Source: JBDWFY01 sp965275915 (lineage in GTDB: Bacteria > Pseudomonadota > Alphaproteobacteria > Rhizobiales > Stappiaceae). From it: 64,000 nucleotides of DNA. Both the position numbers and the translations under genes were made by a program. The stretch spans positions 124,001 through 188,000 of the forward strand of contig CBDHYI010000003.1 of the NCBI GenBank assembly GCA_965275915.1. Direction: 5' to 3'. Under the pieces are notes generated by a model. It was not told where the DNA came from. It searched no databases and worked only from the letters and a program-made list of their open reading frames with translations. Below are positions 17,209 through 25,501 of this stretch, in pieces (positions within the stretch are counted from its first letter, which is position 1; each line of letters starts with the position of its first letter).

Positions 17209-18248
17209 GCCGCTTCGATCCAACCAAAGACAGGCTCTATGTTCAGGACGTGACCCTGCGCGACGGGATGCATGCGATCGGCCATCGCTACACGCCCGAG
17301 CAGGTCCATGCGATTGTAGCGGCACTTGACGCTGCAGGCGTCGACGCCATTGAAGTCGCACATGGAGATGGCCTCAAAGGCGCGTCTTTCAACTATGGCT
17401 TTGGCGCAGAGACCGACTGGACCTGGATCGAAGCCGCAGCCGATGCAACCGAAAACACAATACTCACCACGTTGCTGATCCCCGGCATCGGCACCATCGA
17501 GGACCTCAAACAGGCGCATTCCCTTGGTGTTCGTTCCGTTCGGGTTTGCACCCATTGCACCGAGGCTGATGTTGCGCACCAACATATCGGCGCTGCGCGG
17601 GATATGGGCATGGACGTCTCAGGCTTCCTGATGATGAGCCACATGGAAGAACCCGAGGCTCTGGCCGAGCAGGCCAGACTGATGGAGAGCTATGGTGCGA
17701 TCTGTGTCTATTGCACCGATAGCGGCGGCGCGATGGATATGGCCGATTACAAAGCCCGGATGGATGCTTTTGACCGGGTCCTGAAACCGGAAACTCAACG
17801 CGGCGTGCACGCGCATCACAACCTGTCTTTTGGCGTTGCCAATTCCATCGCAGCAATCGAATGCGGTGCGATGCGTGTCGATGCAAGCCTTGCCGGCATG
17901 GGGGCAGGCGCGGGGAACGCGCCACTTGAAGTGCTGGTTGCAGCACTGAACAAGAAGGGCTGGAAGCACGGATGTGACCTCTTCGCATTGATGGATGCGG
18001 CGGATGACCTGGTGCGACCGCTGCAAACACGTCCGGTACGGGTTGATCGCGAAACCCTGAGCCTTGGCTACTCGGGAGTCTATTCCAGTTTCCTGCTCCA
18101 CGCGGAGCGGGCCTCGAAAACCTATGGTGTCGACACTCGGGCAATCCTGGTCGAACTTGGCCGCAGGCGCATGGTGGGTGGTCAGGAGGACATGATTGTA
18201 GACGTTGCGCTCGACCTTACAAAAAAGGCTGAAACGGAAGGCGCCTAA
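17205..18248 (+). CDS. mhpE: 4-hydroxy-2-oxovalerate aldolase
   Basis: A 347-residue DmpG/MhpE aldolase of the HMG-CoA-lyase-like TIM-barrel group. It splits 4-hydroxy-2-oxovalerate into pyruvate and acetaldehyde. Visible marks are VQDVTLRDGMHAIGH (catalytic Arg-Asp and His), VEVAHGDGL-type strand IEVAHGDGL, and the metal HxH in GVHAHHNLSFG. It is translationally coupled to mhpF, with which it should pass acetaldehyde directly. Confidence 0.95.
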   Translation: MSRFDPTKDRLYVQDVTLRDGMHAIGHRYTPEQVHAIVAALDAAGVDAIEVAHGDGLKGASFNYGFGAETDWTWIEAAADATENTILTTLLIPGIGTIEDLKQAHSLGVRSVRVCTHCTEADVAHQHIGAARDMGMDVSGFLMMSHMEEPEALAEQARLMESYGAICVYCTDSGGAMDMADYKARMDAFDRVLKPETQRGVHAHHNLSFGVANSIAAIECGAMRVDASLAGMGAGAGNAPLEVLVAALNKKGWKHGCDLFALMDAADDLVRPLQTRPVRVDRETLSLGYSGVYSSFLLHAERASKTYGVDTRAILVELGRRRMVGGQEDMIVDVALDLTKKAETEGA

Positions 18249-18259
18249 GGGAGGGAAAG

Positions 18260-19009
18260 ATGGATTTGCAGATCGCCGGGAAAACCGCACTCGTTTGTGC
18301 GGCCAGCAAAGGTCTAGGGCGCGGATGCGCCATGGCGCTGGCGCGGGAAGGGGTGAACGTTGTCATCAACGGCCGCACCGAGAAGACGCTTGAGGGGACG
18401 GCCGAGGATATCCGACAAGCTTCGTCCGGCGTGACGGTTACGACCGTGATTGGTGACATTACCGATCAGTCCATCCGCGAGGCGATGGTCGCCGCAGCAA
18501 ATGGAAAACCGGACATTCTCGTCAACAATGCCGGAGGTCCGCCACCGGGAGACTTCCGCGATTGGGATCGGGACACCTGGATCGCCGCAGTCGATGCGAA
18601 CATGTTGTCGGCGATTGAGTTGATCCGATTGACAGTTGATGGGATGGCTGAGCGGGGCTTTGGGCGTATCGTGAACATCACGTCCTCCGCAGTGCGCGTG
18701 CCGATCCCGGTGATCGGCTTATCAAACGCAACCCGGGCGGGATTGACCAACTTTGTCTTTGGCCTGGTCCCATCGCTCTCCTCAAAAGGTGTTACAATCA
18801 ATAATATCTTGCCGGGTCCGTTCGATACCGACCGACTGCGCAAATCCAAGGACATTACTAAGCACCTGACCGGCAATCCCGTTGCCGGCCGTGTGGGGAA
18901 TCCGGATGAACTGGGGGCGACCTGCGCGTTCATCTGCAGCGTTCATGCCGGTTACATGACCGGGCAGAACCTGCTTCTTGATGGTGGGTTGTATCCGGGA
19001 AGTTTCTGA
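18260..19009 (+). CDS. SDR family oxidoreductase, atypical active site
   Basis: A 249-residue short-chain dehydrogenase-like protein with the dinucleotide motif CAASKGLGRG and NNAGGPPPG. The serine of the triad is present (ITSSAV), but the usual YxxxK is replaced by LSNATRAG, as in a BKR-like subgroup. It may use a different proton relay or have another role. It lies 11 bases after mhpE with a good ribosome site (GGGAGGGAAAG), so it belongs to the mhp operon. A dehydrogenation step before ring cleavage is one possible role. Confidence 0.85.
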   Translation: MDLQIAGKTALVCAASKGLGRGCAMALAREGVNVVINGRTEKTLEGTAEDIRQASSGVTVTTVIGDITDQSIREAMVAAANGKPDILVNNAGGPPPGDFRDWDRDTWIAAVDANMLSAIELIRLTVDGMAERGFGRIVNITSSAVRVPIPVIGLSNATRAGLTNFVFGLVPSLSSKGVTINNILPGPFDTDRLRKSKDITKHLTGNPVAGRVGNPDELGATCAFICSVHAGYMTGQNLLLDGGLYPGSF

Positions 19010-19113
19010 AAACGGGGAGTAGGTGAAGCGCTTTCCATTGGCGCGAGCGCACCCCGGTTTGCTGATAGGAAAAATTCATCAGGAACAAAGAAACAAGGGA
19101 GGAAAGCGTTGCA

Positions 19114-20073
19114 ATGATGATATCTATTAAAGCTCGGGCAATGCGATGGCGCAACGGTATTGCGGCGCTGGTAATTGGTACTCTCACTGCCTTTTCAGCA
19201 CATGCTCAGGATATGCGGGTAACACTGATAGGAACCGGAACGCCGGTACCGCAGCCTGGCATCAACGGCCCCGCCACGCTGGTCCGAGTTGGCGAGACCG
19301 AGTTGCTGTTCGATGCCGGACGAGGCGTTGTTTCGGGGCTAACCGCTGCTGGCGTTCGGCCGGGAGGGGTCGATGCAGTTTTCATAACACACATGCACTC
19401 CGACCACTTGATCGGATTGCCTGATCTTCTCTTGACCGGATGGCTGACTTATCCCGGTGGGCTCAGAAAAAACCCTCTTCCGATCTATGGTCCACAAGGT
19501 GTCGTAGAATTGGCCACCAATCTTCCCGCAGCATTTGCGTCTGACATTCTCCTTCGCAAAGGTGCGGTACCGGTTTCGAACGGGGGCGAAAATCTGCGTG
19601 CAAGACCATTCAGTGGTCCAGGAACTGTTTATGACTTGAATGGCGTGACAGTGACCGCGTTTCCTGTGATCCATGGCAATGCAACTGGCCAGGCCTATGG
19701 GTATCGGGTCGATCATGGGGGGACTTCGGTCACGATCTCCGGGGATACGACTGTTAGCGAAGACCTGATTGAAGCGGCACAAAACACTGACCTCCTGGTG
19801 CACGAGGTCTTCGCCGCCAATCCTGAGGTGTCTAAAACGCCAATTGCAAGGATGATTGCAAGCTTGCATGTTACGCCAGAGCAGGCCGCGGATGTATTCA
19901 CCAGAAGCAACCCGAAGATGGCAGTTTTTACGCATGTGGTTCAATTCCCACCCAATCCGCCATCACGTCAGCAGATTCTAGAACGCGCTCGAGCTAAATA
20001 CGATGGTTCACTCATGATGGGCGAAGATGGCATGACCTTTCTAATTACATCTGCCGGTGTTTCACTGGAATAA
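19114..20073 (+). CDS. Exported MBL-fold metallohydrolase
   Basis: A 319-residue protein with an N-terminal hydrophobic signal (IAALVIGTLTAFSAHAQ) followed by a ribonuclease Z/arylsulfatase-like metallo-beta-lactamase fold. The metal motif HMHSDH is near residue 92, and SGDTTVS and HVVQFPP supply the later ligands. Export suggests a periplasmic esterase, lactonase or arylsulfatase-type enzyme acting before uptake. It follows the SDR by about 100 bases and precedes the TRAP operon. The fold is clear; the substrate is not. Confidence 0.85.
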   Translation: MMISIKARAMRWRNGIAALVIGTLTAFSAHAQDMRVTLIGTGTPVPQPGINGPATLVRVGETELLFDAGRGVVSGLTAAGVRPGGVDAVFITHMHSDHLIGLPDLLLTGWLTYPGGLRKNPLPIYGPQGVVELATNLPAAFASDILLRKGAVPVSNGGENLRARPFSGPGTVYDLNGVTVTAFPVIHGNATGQAYGYRVDHGGTSVTISGDTTVSEDLIEAAQNTDLLVHEVFAANPEVSKTPIARMIASLHVTPEQAADVFTRSNPKMAVFTHVVQFPPNPPSRQQILERARAKYDGSLMMGEDGMTFLITSAGVSLE

Positions 20074-20091
20074 ACAAAACCCTCTACAGAA

Positions 20092-20150
20092 GTGCCACCT
20101 CCTCATGCAGTCTGATTGTGGCACCTTCCAATAAGGGTGCTGAAACACCC
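20092..20150 (+). terminator. Two hairpins after the MBL gene
   Basis: GTGCCAC/GTGGCAC (20092-20124) and GGGTG/CACCC (20135-20150) lie just after the MBL-fold stop. Neither has a strong T run; together they could end the mhp transcript ahead of the TRAP promoter. Confidence 0.4.
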
Positions 20151-20212
20151 GGTGTCATCATTTCGGTACAAGTGTGACAGTCTTGAGCATAAAAAGCTTG
20201 TTTCATTTTTTT

Positions 20213-20229
20213 AAAATGCTAGCGTGTTA
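20213..20229. promoter_or_regulatory. Regulon palindrome, site F (TRAP operon)
   Basis: AAAATGCTAGCGTGTTA, a one-mismatch copy, about 114 bases before the dctP start. Confidence 0.6.
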
Positions 20230-20342
20230 GTATGTACTCAGGATATGGTTGCATAAGAGATGTGGCCGAAAACTGGTAATGCGAGGTGAAACAGCGGCCT
20301 TGAAGAGGAATGCCCGATAAGCGGGCTATTTGGGAGGATCAA

Positions 20343-21359
20343 ATGACAAAACTCAGTTTAACTCTGGGCGCACTTGCCACGGCCGTGTCGCTCATTTCCG
20401 CACCGGTCAATGCAGATGAACTGACCGTGGCGACATTTGTGGCACCGCAGCATCACACGAACACCAACGTTTGGAACTGGTTCGGCGAACAAGTTGCTGC
20501 GCGCACGAACGGCGAATTGACCGTGAGGGTTTACCCGGCGGGGCAATTGGGCGCTGGTCCGGTGCAGCAATACAAGCGAGTGGTCGAAGGTGTCGCGGAC
20601 GCAGTTTTGGGTGTGGCCGGTTATACGCCGGAGTTGTTTCCAATAGCCATGCTGACCGTTCCACCCGGAACGGCACAGGATTCCAATGAACTTTCCGCCG
20701 CATTTATTGCAAATTGGGACGAGCACTTCGCAAAGGAATTCGACGAGGTCGTTTTTCTCGGCATAGGATTTCCCGCAGCTTTGTCCATTGCATCCACTCG
20801 TGATCTGTCTGTTCTGGAAAACTGGGAAGGCGCGAAAATAGTGCCCTATGCGGCTTCCATGGGTCCATTGATCGAAGCCATGGGCGGGGTTTCAGTGCAG
20901 ATGCCTGTGACCGAAATCTACACCGCTCTATCCTCGGGTACGATTGATGGTGCGGTTGCGGCGCATAACAACATGATGCCACCCTGGAATTGGCGCGAAG
21001 TCGCGACTTATTACATCGACAATGTCCCGCCGCAGTTTCAGACCGTCTATTTTGTAATGAACAAAGAGCGCTATCAGACACTGCCGGAAGCGCATCGCGC
21101 CGTGATTGACGAGCTTGCCGGTGAAGCCTTCACCAAGGTTGCCTCCGCAAGTTTCCACAAAGCTGATCAAGATGCGCTTGCCGGCATGAAGGCGATGGAT
21201 ATGCGGGGCTTTGAGTTCATTACCGTCAGTGATGAGGAACGCGCCAAAATGGATGCTGCAGCTGCGCGTGGGCTGGAAGAGATCTTCCAAGCCTACGAGG
21301 CGAATGGTATCCCCAATGCCCGTGAGATCTACAACGATTTACATGGTTTGTCGGAATAA
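20343..21359 (+). CDS. dctP: TRAP transporter binding protein DctP (aromatic cluster)
   Basis: A 338-residue periplasmic receptor. The signal peptide (TLGALATAVSLISAPVNA) is followed by a typical TRAP DctP body with QLGAGPVQQYKRVVEGVAD and IYTALSSGTIDGAVA. The ATG at 20343 has GGGAGGATC upstream; an earlier reading adds eleven unlikely residues. It should bind a carboxylated aromatic substrate of the neighbouring meta-cleavage pathway, since DctP proteins usually take organic acids and this one shares the regulon palindrome. Confidence 0.92.
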   Translation: MTKLSLTLGALATAVSLISAPVNADELTVATFVAPQHHTNTNVWNWFGEQVAARTNGELTVRVYPAGQLGAGPVQQYKRVVEGVADAVLGVAGYTPELFPIAMLTVPPGTAQDSNELSAAFIANWDEHFAKEFDEVVFLGIGFPAALSIASTRDLSVLENWEGAKIVPYAASMGPLIEAMGGVSVQMPVTEIYTALSSGTIDGAVAAHNNMMPPWNWREVATYYIDNVPPQFQTVYFVMNKERYQTLPEAHRAVIDELAGEAFTKVASASFHKADQDALAGMKAMDMRGFEFITVSDEERAKMDAAAARGLEEIFQAYEANGIPNAREIYNDLHGLSE

Positions 21360-21432
21360 CTGACTGCAAGTCTGGCGGGCGTCAAACAGATGCTCGTCAG
21401 TTCTGTATTGTTCTCTTCACTGGAAAAGACCC

Positions 21433-21975
21433 ATGAGTGAATCTCCTCCTCCAGCGCCAGGTGCGGGCGTGTGGGACAGAGCTCTGTCCTCCGTGGTTTT
21501 TATTGCCGGCGGGTTGACCCTCGCATTTATGACCGTTCTGTCGACTTTCAACGTCCTGATCATGCGCAAAGCGCTCAACGACCCTATTCCTGGGGCTGAA
21601 GACCTGATGGTTCTGGCTTTGGTAACGGTTGTGGCAATTGCAATCCCTTTCGGCGGACGGACCGGAGCCCATATCGAGATCGAACTTCTCGAACCTTACA
21701 TAAGCCGTCGTTTTGCCAATCTGAGTCTGGGACTGATGAAACTCATTGGTATCGGGCTTGTTGTGGTCTTGTCCTGGCAACTCTGGGTGGCTGGTGGGGA
21801 AGCCGACCGCTTTGGTCAGGCATCGCAACAATTGGTCATATCCTTTGGGCCGTTTTACCGGATTCTGGCGATTTCGGCAGCGGTCTATGCGATCATCTTA
21901 ATTGCGGATTTCGTGCGTCTGGTCACTGAAAGAGAGACGCACCCCATTGCTCTGACGTCGGATGACGACACATGA
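21433..21975 (+). CDS. dctQ: TRAP transporter small permease DctQ
   Basis: A 180-residue membrane protein with four predicted spans and the family's charged GxRxGAHIEIELL segment after the second helix. DctQ is the small partner of DctM in the ion-driven importer. It overlaps dctM by four bases. Confidence 0.9.
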   Translation: MSESPPPAPGAGVWDRALSSVVFIAGGLTLAFMTVLSTFNVLIMRKALNDPIPGAEDLMVLALVTVVAIAIPFGGRTGAHIEIELLEPYISRRFANLSLGLMKLIGIGLVVVLSWQLWVAGGEADRFGQASQQLVISFGPFYRILAISAAVYAIILIADFVRLVTERETHPIALTSDDDT

Positions 21976-23327
21976 GCCTGATTTTTATCGGCGTCATCGG
22001 TCTCGTCATCATGTTTGTTTTGATGGCACTTCGCCTGCCGGTCGGTCTTGCGATGTTAGGTGTCGGGTTTTTCGGAACCGTGATTGCAAATGCGGCCCGC
22101 TTTTTGAGCTTTGACATGCCCTCGCACCTTGCCTGGGAGAGGAGTTGGCGCATCGCATTCTCTAATTTGTCCGGCGAGACCTTTGAAGCAGCATCCAACT
22201 ACAATTTGCTGGTCATCCCGATGTTCGTACTGATGGGTAGTATCGCCGGGGCCAGCGGCATGTCCGGAGATCTCTTCCGGGCCGCATACCGCTGGATGGG
22301 GCATATGCGTGGCGGTTTGGCGTCTGCGACCGTAACGGCCTGTGCGGGATTTGCGGCGCTTTCGGGCTCTTCGCTGGCTTCCGCTGTCACAATGGGCCGC
22401 GTCGCCCTACCAGCTATGAAACGCTACAATTACAGCGACACCTTGGCGACCGGATCAGTCGCAGCTGGCGGGACTCTTGGTTTTCTGATCCCGCCTTCCG
22501 GGGGCATGATCATCTACGCTGTTCTCACTGAGCAGAGCATTGGGCGCCTGTTTATGGCAGGTGTAATTCCCGGAATACTGCTCACTATTTTGTTCATCAT
22601 CGCTATTTCGCTTATTACCTGGCGTAACCCGACGGCCGGTCCCAGAAGCGAAAAGGCGAGTGCGGCTGAGCGGTGGAGTTCACTCGTTGCATCCCTGCCC
22701 ATTGTTCTCGTGGTCGTTTTGGTGATTGGCGGCATGTACACAGGCTTTTTTACACCGGTAGAGGCATCGTCCGTCGGGGCATTCCTGACCTTTGTCGTTG
22801 CTGTCGCCCGGCGGCGCCTGTCATTTGCGAGCCTTCGCAACATCGTCCTGCAGACGATGAGCGCCACGGCCACGATTTTTTTGATCCTGATCGGCGCCTT
22901 CGTGTTCATCCCGTTCATGTCGCTGACCGAAGTGCCGCAGAGACTGGTCGAGATTTTTGTCGCCTTGCCGATACCGGACTATGGCATTCTGATCCTGATC
23001 GTCCTCGCTTACCTGGTCTTGGGCATGTTCCTGGATACCATGGCGATGCTGGTCTTGACGATCCCGGTCGTCATTCCCATCGCTATCGGTCTGGAATGGG
23101 ATTTGATCTGGTTCGGTATCATTGTTGTGATCGCGCTCGAAATGGGAATGATCTCGCCGCCCGTCGGGATCAATGTCTTCATCGTAAAATCCATCGCGCC
23201 GGACGTCCCGATGGGACGTATCTTCCGCGGCATTTGGCCGTTCTGGTTTGCCATGTTGATCATGATCATCCTGCTGGCTATCCTCCCTGACATCGCGCTC
23301 TATCTGCCAAGGCAGGTGGTCGGATGA
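21972..23327 (+). CDS. dctM: TRAP transporter large permease DctM
   Basis: A 451-residue polytopic protein with DctM features: FAALSGSSLASAVTMGRVALP, GFLIPPSGGMIIYAVLTEQS and EMGMISPPVGINVF. It forms the transport channel with DctQ. The start overlaps the dctQ stop, and its own stop overlaps the next gene (ATGA), so that gene is part of the same operon. Confidence 0.93.
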   Translation: MSLIFIGVIGLVIMFVLMALRLPVGLAMLGVGFFGTVIANAARFLSFDMPSHLAWERSWRIAFSNLSGETFEAASNYNLLVIPMFVLMGSIAGASGMSGDLFRAAYRWMGHMRGGLASATVTACAGFAALSGSSLASAVTMGRVALPAMKRYNYSDTLATGSVAAGGTLGFLIPPSGGMIIYAVLTEQSIGRLFMAGVIPGILLTILFIIAISLITWRNPTAGPRSEKASAAERWSSLVASLPIVLVVVLVIGGMYTGFFTPVEASSVGAFLTFVVAVARRRLSFASLRNIVLQTMSATATIFLILIGAFVFIPFMSLTEVPQRLVEIFVALPIPDYGILILIVLAYLVLGMFLDTMAMLVLTIPVVIPIAIGLEWDLIWFGIIVVIALEMGMISPPVGINVFIVKSIAPDVPMGRIFRGIWPFWFAMLIMIILLAILPDIALYLPRQVVG

Positions 23328-24148
23328 CGATCACGATTTATTCCCCCGCGCCCGCAACCATCCGCATGCATGCCCTAAATCAGATTCTTGGCGAGCGTCT
23401 TTTGAAGGCAGGTATTGCCAATGAGGTGGTTGCGGTCGCGCTGCCCGATGCGGTGAACCAGATTTGTGATATGGAACCCAAACAAAGGGCACTCCATTTG
23501 CCGATCATGACTTCGGTCGACCTGCTGCCAGCCATAAGGCGGACCGGTCCGGATTGGCATGCCTATACCCGGGCCAATTCCGACCTTCGCTTGCTTGCCT
23601 CCCTATATGACGTGGGTTTCGGTATTTGCGTCTTTGATCCGGCGATTCAGACGCCTGATGATCTGCGTGGCAAGGCGGTATACTGTCCGCCGCGTCCGTC
23701 CTCGGTACGGCTGATGACCGAGGCTTTACTGTTTGACGGCTGGGGATTGAAGGGCGAAGTCGAGCTGATAAACAGTCGCCCTCCTGACCTGGCTCCGATG
23801 ATCGTGACCGGCAAGCTGGCGGCGACCAGTTGGAATCTTGTGACGCTTGAGGGTGTCGAATCCACTCCGTTGATCCCGGCAGTGTCGCGCTTTCTGCCTG
23901 TCGATGGAGCCACATTGGAGAGGATGAACGCCGCCATGGCTGCGCTTTTAGGGCGCTGTCAGGTTGATGGGACGTCCGTGATCGCTTTCAGCCAGGGCCT
24001 TTGCGTTTGGGAAGAAACCCCGCACGATCTGTGCCAGAGTATTCTCGATGTTCTGGGCGAAGGTGCCGGGCCATTCTTTGACGATCCGGCGCGTCAGAAA
24101 AAATGGCCGGGACTGGCCAAGGATCATCTTCATCCAATTTGTCAGTGA
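23324..24148 (+). CDS. TAXI/NMT1-like binding-fold protein without signal peptide
   Basis: A 274-residue protein that resembles TAXI/NMT1-type ligand-binding proteins: a domain with LLASLYDVGFGICVFDPAIQ, then TPDDLRGKAVYCPP near residue 113. Unlike a normal receptor it has no signal peptide or lipobox, so it should stay in the cytoplasm. Its ATG overlaps the dctM stop, tying it to a DctPQM system that already has a receptor. Possible roles are a cytosolic ligand sensor or a pathway accessory protein; no function is established from sequence. Confidence 0.65.
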   Translation: MTITIYSPAPATIRMHALNQILGERLLKAGIANEVVAVALPDAVNQICDMEPKQRALHLPIMTSVDLLPAIRRTGPDWHAYTRANSDLRLLASLYDVGFGICVFDPAIQTPDDLRGKAVYCPPRPSSVRLMTEALLFDGWGLKGEVELINSRPPDLAPMIVTGKLAATSWNLVTLEGVESTPLIPAVSRFLPVDGATLERMNAAMAALLGRCQVDGTSVIAFSQGLCVWEETPHDLCQSILDVLGEGAGPFFDDPARQKKWPGLAKDHLHPICQ

Positions 24149-24152
24149 CGGA

Positions 24153-24179
24153 AGCCTGCCGGAACCAGCCCTGCAGGCT
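24153..24179. terminator. Hairpin between convergent TAXI-like and mhpC genes
   Basis: AGCCTGC / GCAGGCT perfect arms in the 37-base gap between the two stops; a likely bidirectional terminator, without a long T run. Confidence 0.5.
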
Positions 24180-24185
24180 AAAATG

Positions 24186-25052
24186 TCAGTGGGTCAGAAA
24201 ATCCACAACCATCCGGTTAAACCGATCAGCGTGTTCCCATTGTGCCCAGTGGCCACAATTGTTGAATACGTGCAATTGTGAGTTCGGAATGTTGGCAAGC
24301 AGTCGCAGCCCTGCATCCATCGGCACGAACCGATCATTACGCCCCCATATGATCAGCGTTTCGGCCTTGATCCTGGTCAGTGTTGGTCCGTAATCCGGAT
24401 ATTGTTTTGGGTCGAGTTCGAAGCTTTTGACGAAGTTGGTCAGGTGTTCTTCACAGCTCAGCATATTGTCGAGACGAAGCTTGAGCAGCTCTTCTGTCAA
24501 CTCGCTGGCGTCGAACACAAAGATATCCATCAGCGCCTTGACGTTCTCGACCGTCGGGTTGCGGTAAAGCTGCATGATCCGTTTGATGCCTTCGGTTGGC
24601 ATCGGCTGGAACGGGCTGTTACCCCCAGTGCCACCGCCCATCAGGATCAACTTGCCAACCCGGTCGGGGTTATCCAGCGTGAAGGCGGTACAGCTTTGCG
24701 CGCCCATGGAATTGCCGATCAGATGGGCCAAGTCCAGTTCGGCCGCATCCATGAAACCTTTGATGAAATGCGCATTCAGATGTGACCGCGATCCGTTGCA
24801 CACAATAGGTGAGCTCTTTCCCCAGCCCGGCACATCGAGGAGAATCACACGATACCCGGCATCGGTAAGCGGCACGATGTTGCGGCTGAAATTGGCCCAG
24901 CTCGTTGCTCCCGGACCCGAACCGTGTAGCATAACAACCGACTCACCTCCCGTTTGAGGGTTGCAGTCGTTATAGTGAACCTGGAAGTTCTTACCGTCTT
25001 TGGCGACGGTGACAAATTGGCTGGTTTCAGCCTCGGCGAATTGCCTACCCAT
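24186..25052 (-). CDS. mhpC: 2-hydroxy-6-oxononadienedioate C-C hydrolase
   Basis: A 288-residue alpha/beta hydrolase very close to MhpC in layout: HGSGPGATSWANFSRNI (oxyanion region), GNSMG with nucleophile S115, MGGGTGG, GRNDRFVPMDAGLRLL with D240, and GHWAQWEH with H268. MhpC hydrolyses the ring-fission product from 2,3-dihydroxyphenylpropionate to 2-hydroxypenta-2,4-dienoate and succinate. It is divergent from mhpB, with palindrome G between them. Confidence 0.93.
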   Translation of the reverse strand: MGRQFAEAETSQFVTVAKDGKNFQVHYNDCNPQTGGESVVMLHGSGPGATSWANFSRNIVPLTDAGYRVILLDVPGWGKSSPIVCNGSRSHLNAHFIKGFMDAAELDLAHLIGNSMGAQSCTAFTLDNPDRVGKLILMGGGTGGNSPFQPMPTEGIKRIMQLYRNPTVENVKALMDIFVFDASELTEELLKLRLDNMLSCEEHLTNFVKSFELDPKQYPDYGPTLTRIKAETLIIWGRNDRFVPMDAGLRLLANIPNSQLHVFNNCGHWAQWEHADRFNRMVVDFLTH

Positions 25053-25501
25053 TTAGGTCTCCCACAGTATGCTTGTGCGTTCAAGCAGCAAAGTGCTCGT
25101 CTGCCGAACTTGGTCCAAGAGCGTTGAGGCTAGCCAGCATCCAAGCTAGCTTTGCTTGTCAATCGCCAGCTTCTTGAGCATTCCACCCTCGCAAACGGTT
25201 CTTGTCCGGTCGCACGATAGAATTCGGCCGGTTGGACGAAACTTCGCAATCTTGACAATAAAATGCTAGCATTTTAATGACGGTAATGTAAAGTCGTGAT
25301 TAAGCCGTGAGATGCGGTGTCTCTACCCGTTGCAAAGGAATGAGCGCGCATTGCTTCGCCACAAATCTGCTTCGACGACGGCGACGTCCTGGCAACTACC
25401 AGCGGATTGCGGCGCATACGATCCCACACGCAATGTGTGGGCATGGATAAAACAAATGGCCCCGAGAAGACTGCGGGGTAGCTTGGAGAGGAGCGCAGAA
25501 T
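25053..25501. other. Divergent control region between mhpC and mhpB
   Basis: About 450 bases with no convincing gene. It holds the perfect regulon palindrome (25261-25276) and, nearer to mhpC, a degenerate pair around TAGCCAGCAT (25133-25142) and AAGCTAGC. A plus-strand ORF from 25312 merely runs out of frame into mhpB and looks spurious. Confidence 0.45.
25261..25276. promoter_or_regulatory. Regulon palindrome, site G (mhpC/mhpB)
   Basis: AAATGCTAGCATTTTA contains the perfect core ATGCTAGCAT. It lies about equally far from the divergent mhpC and mhpB starts (209 and 226 bases). Confidence 0.7.
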
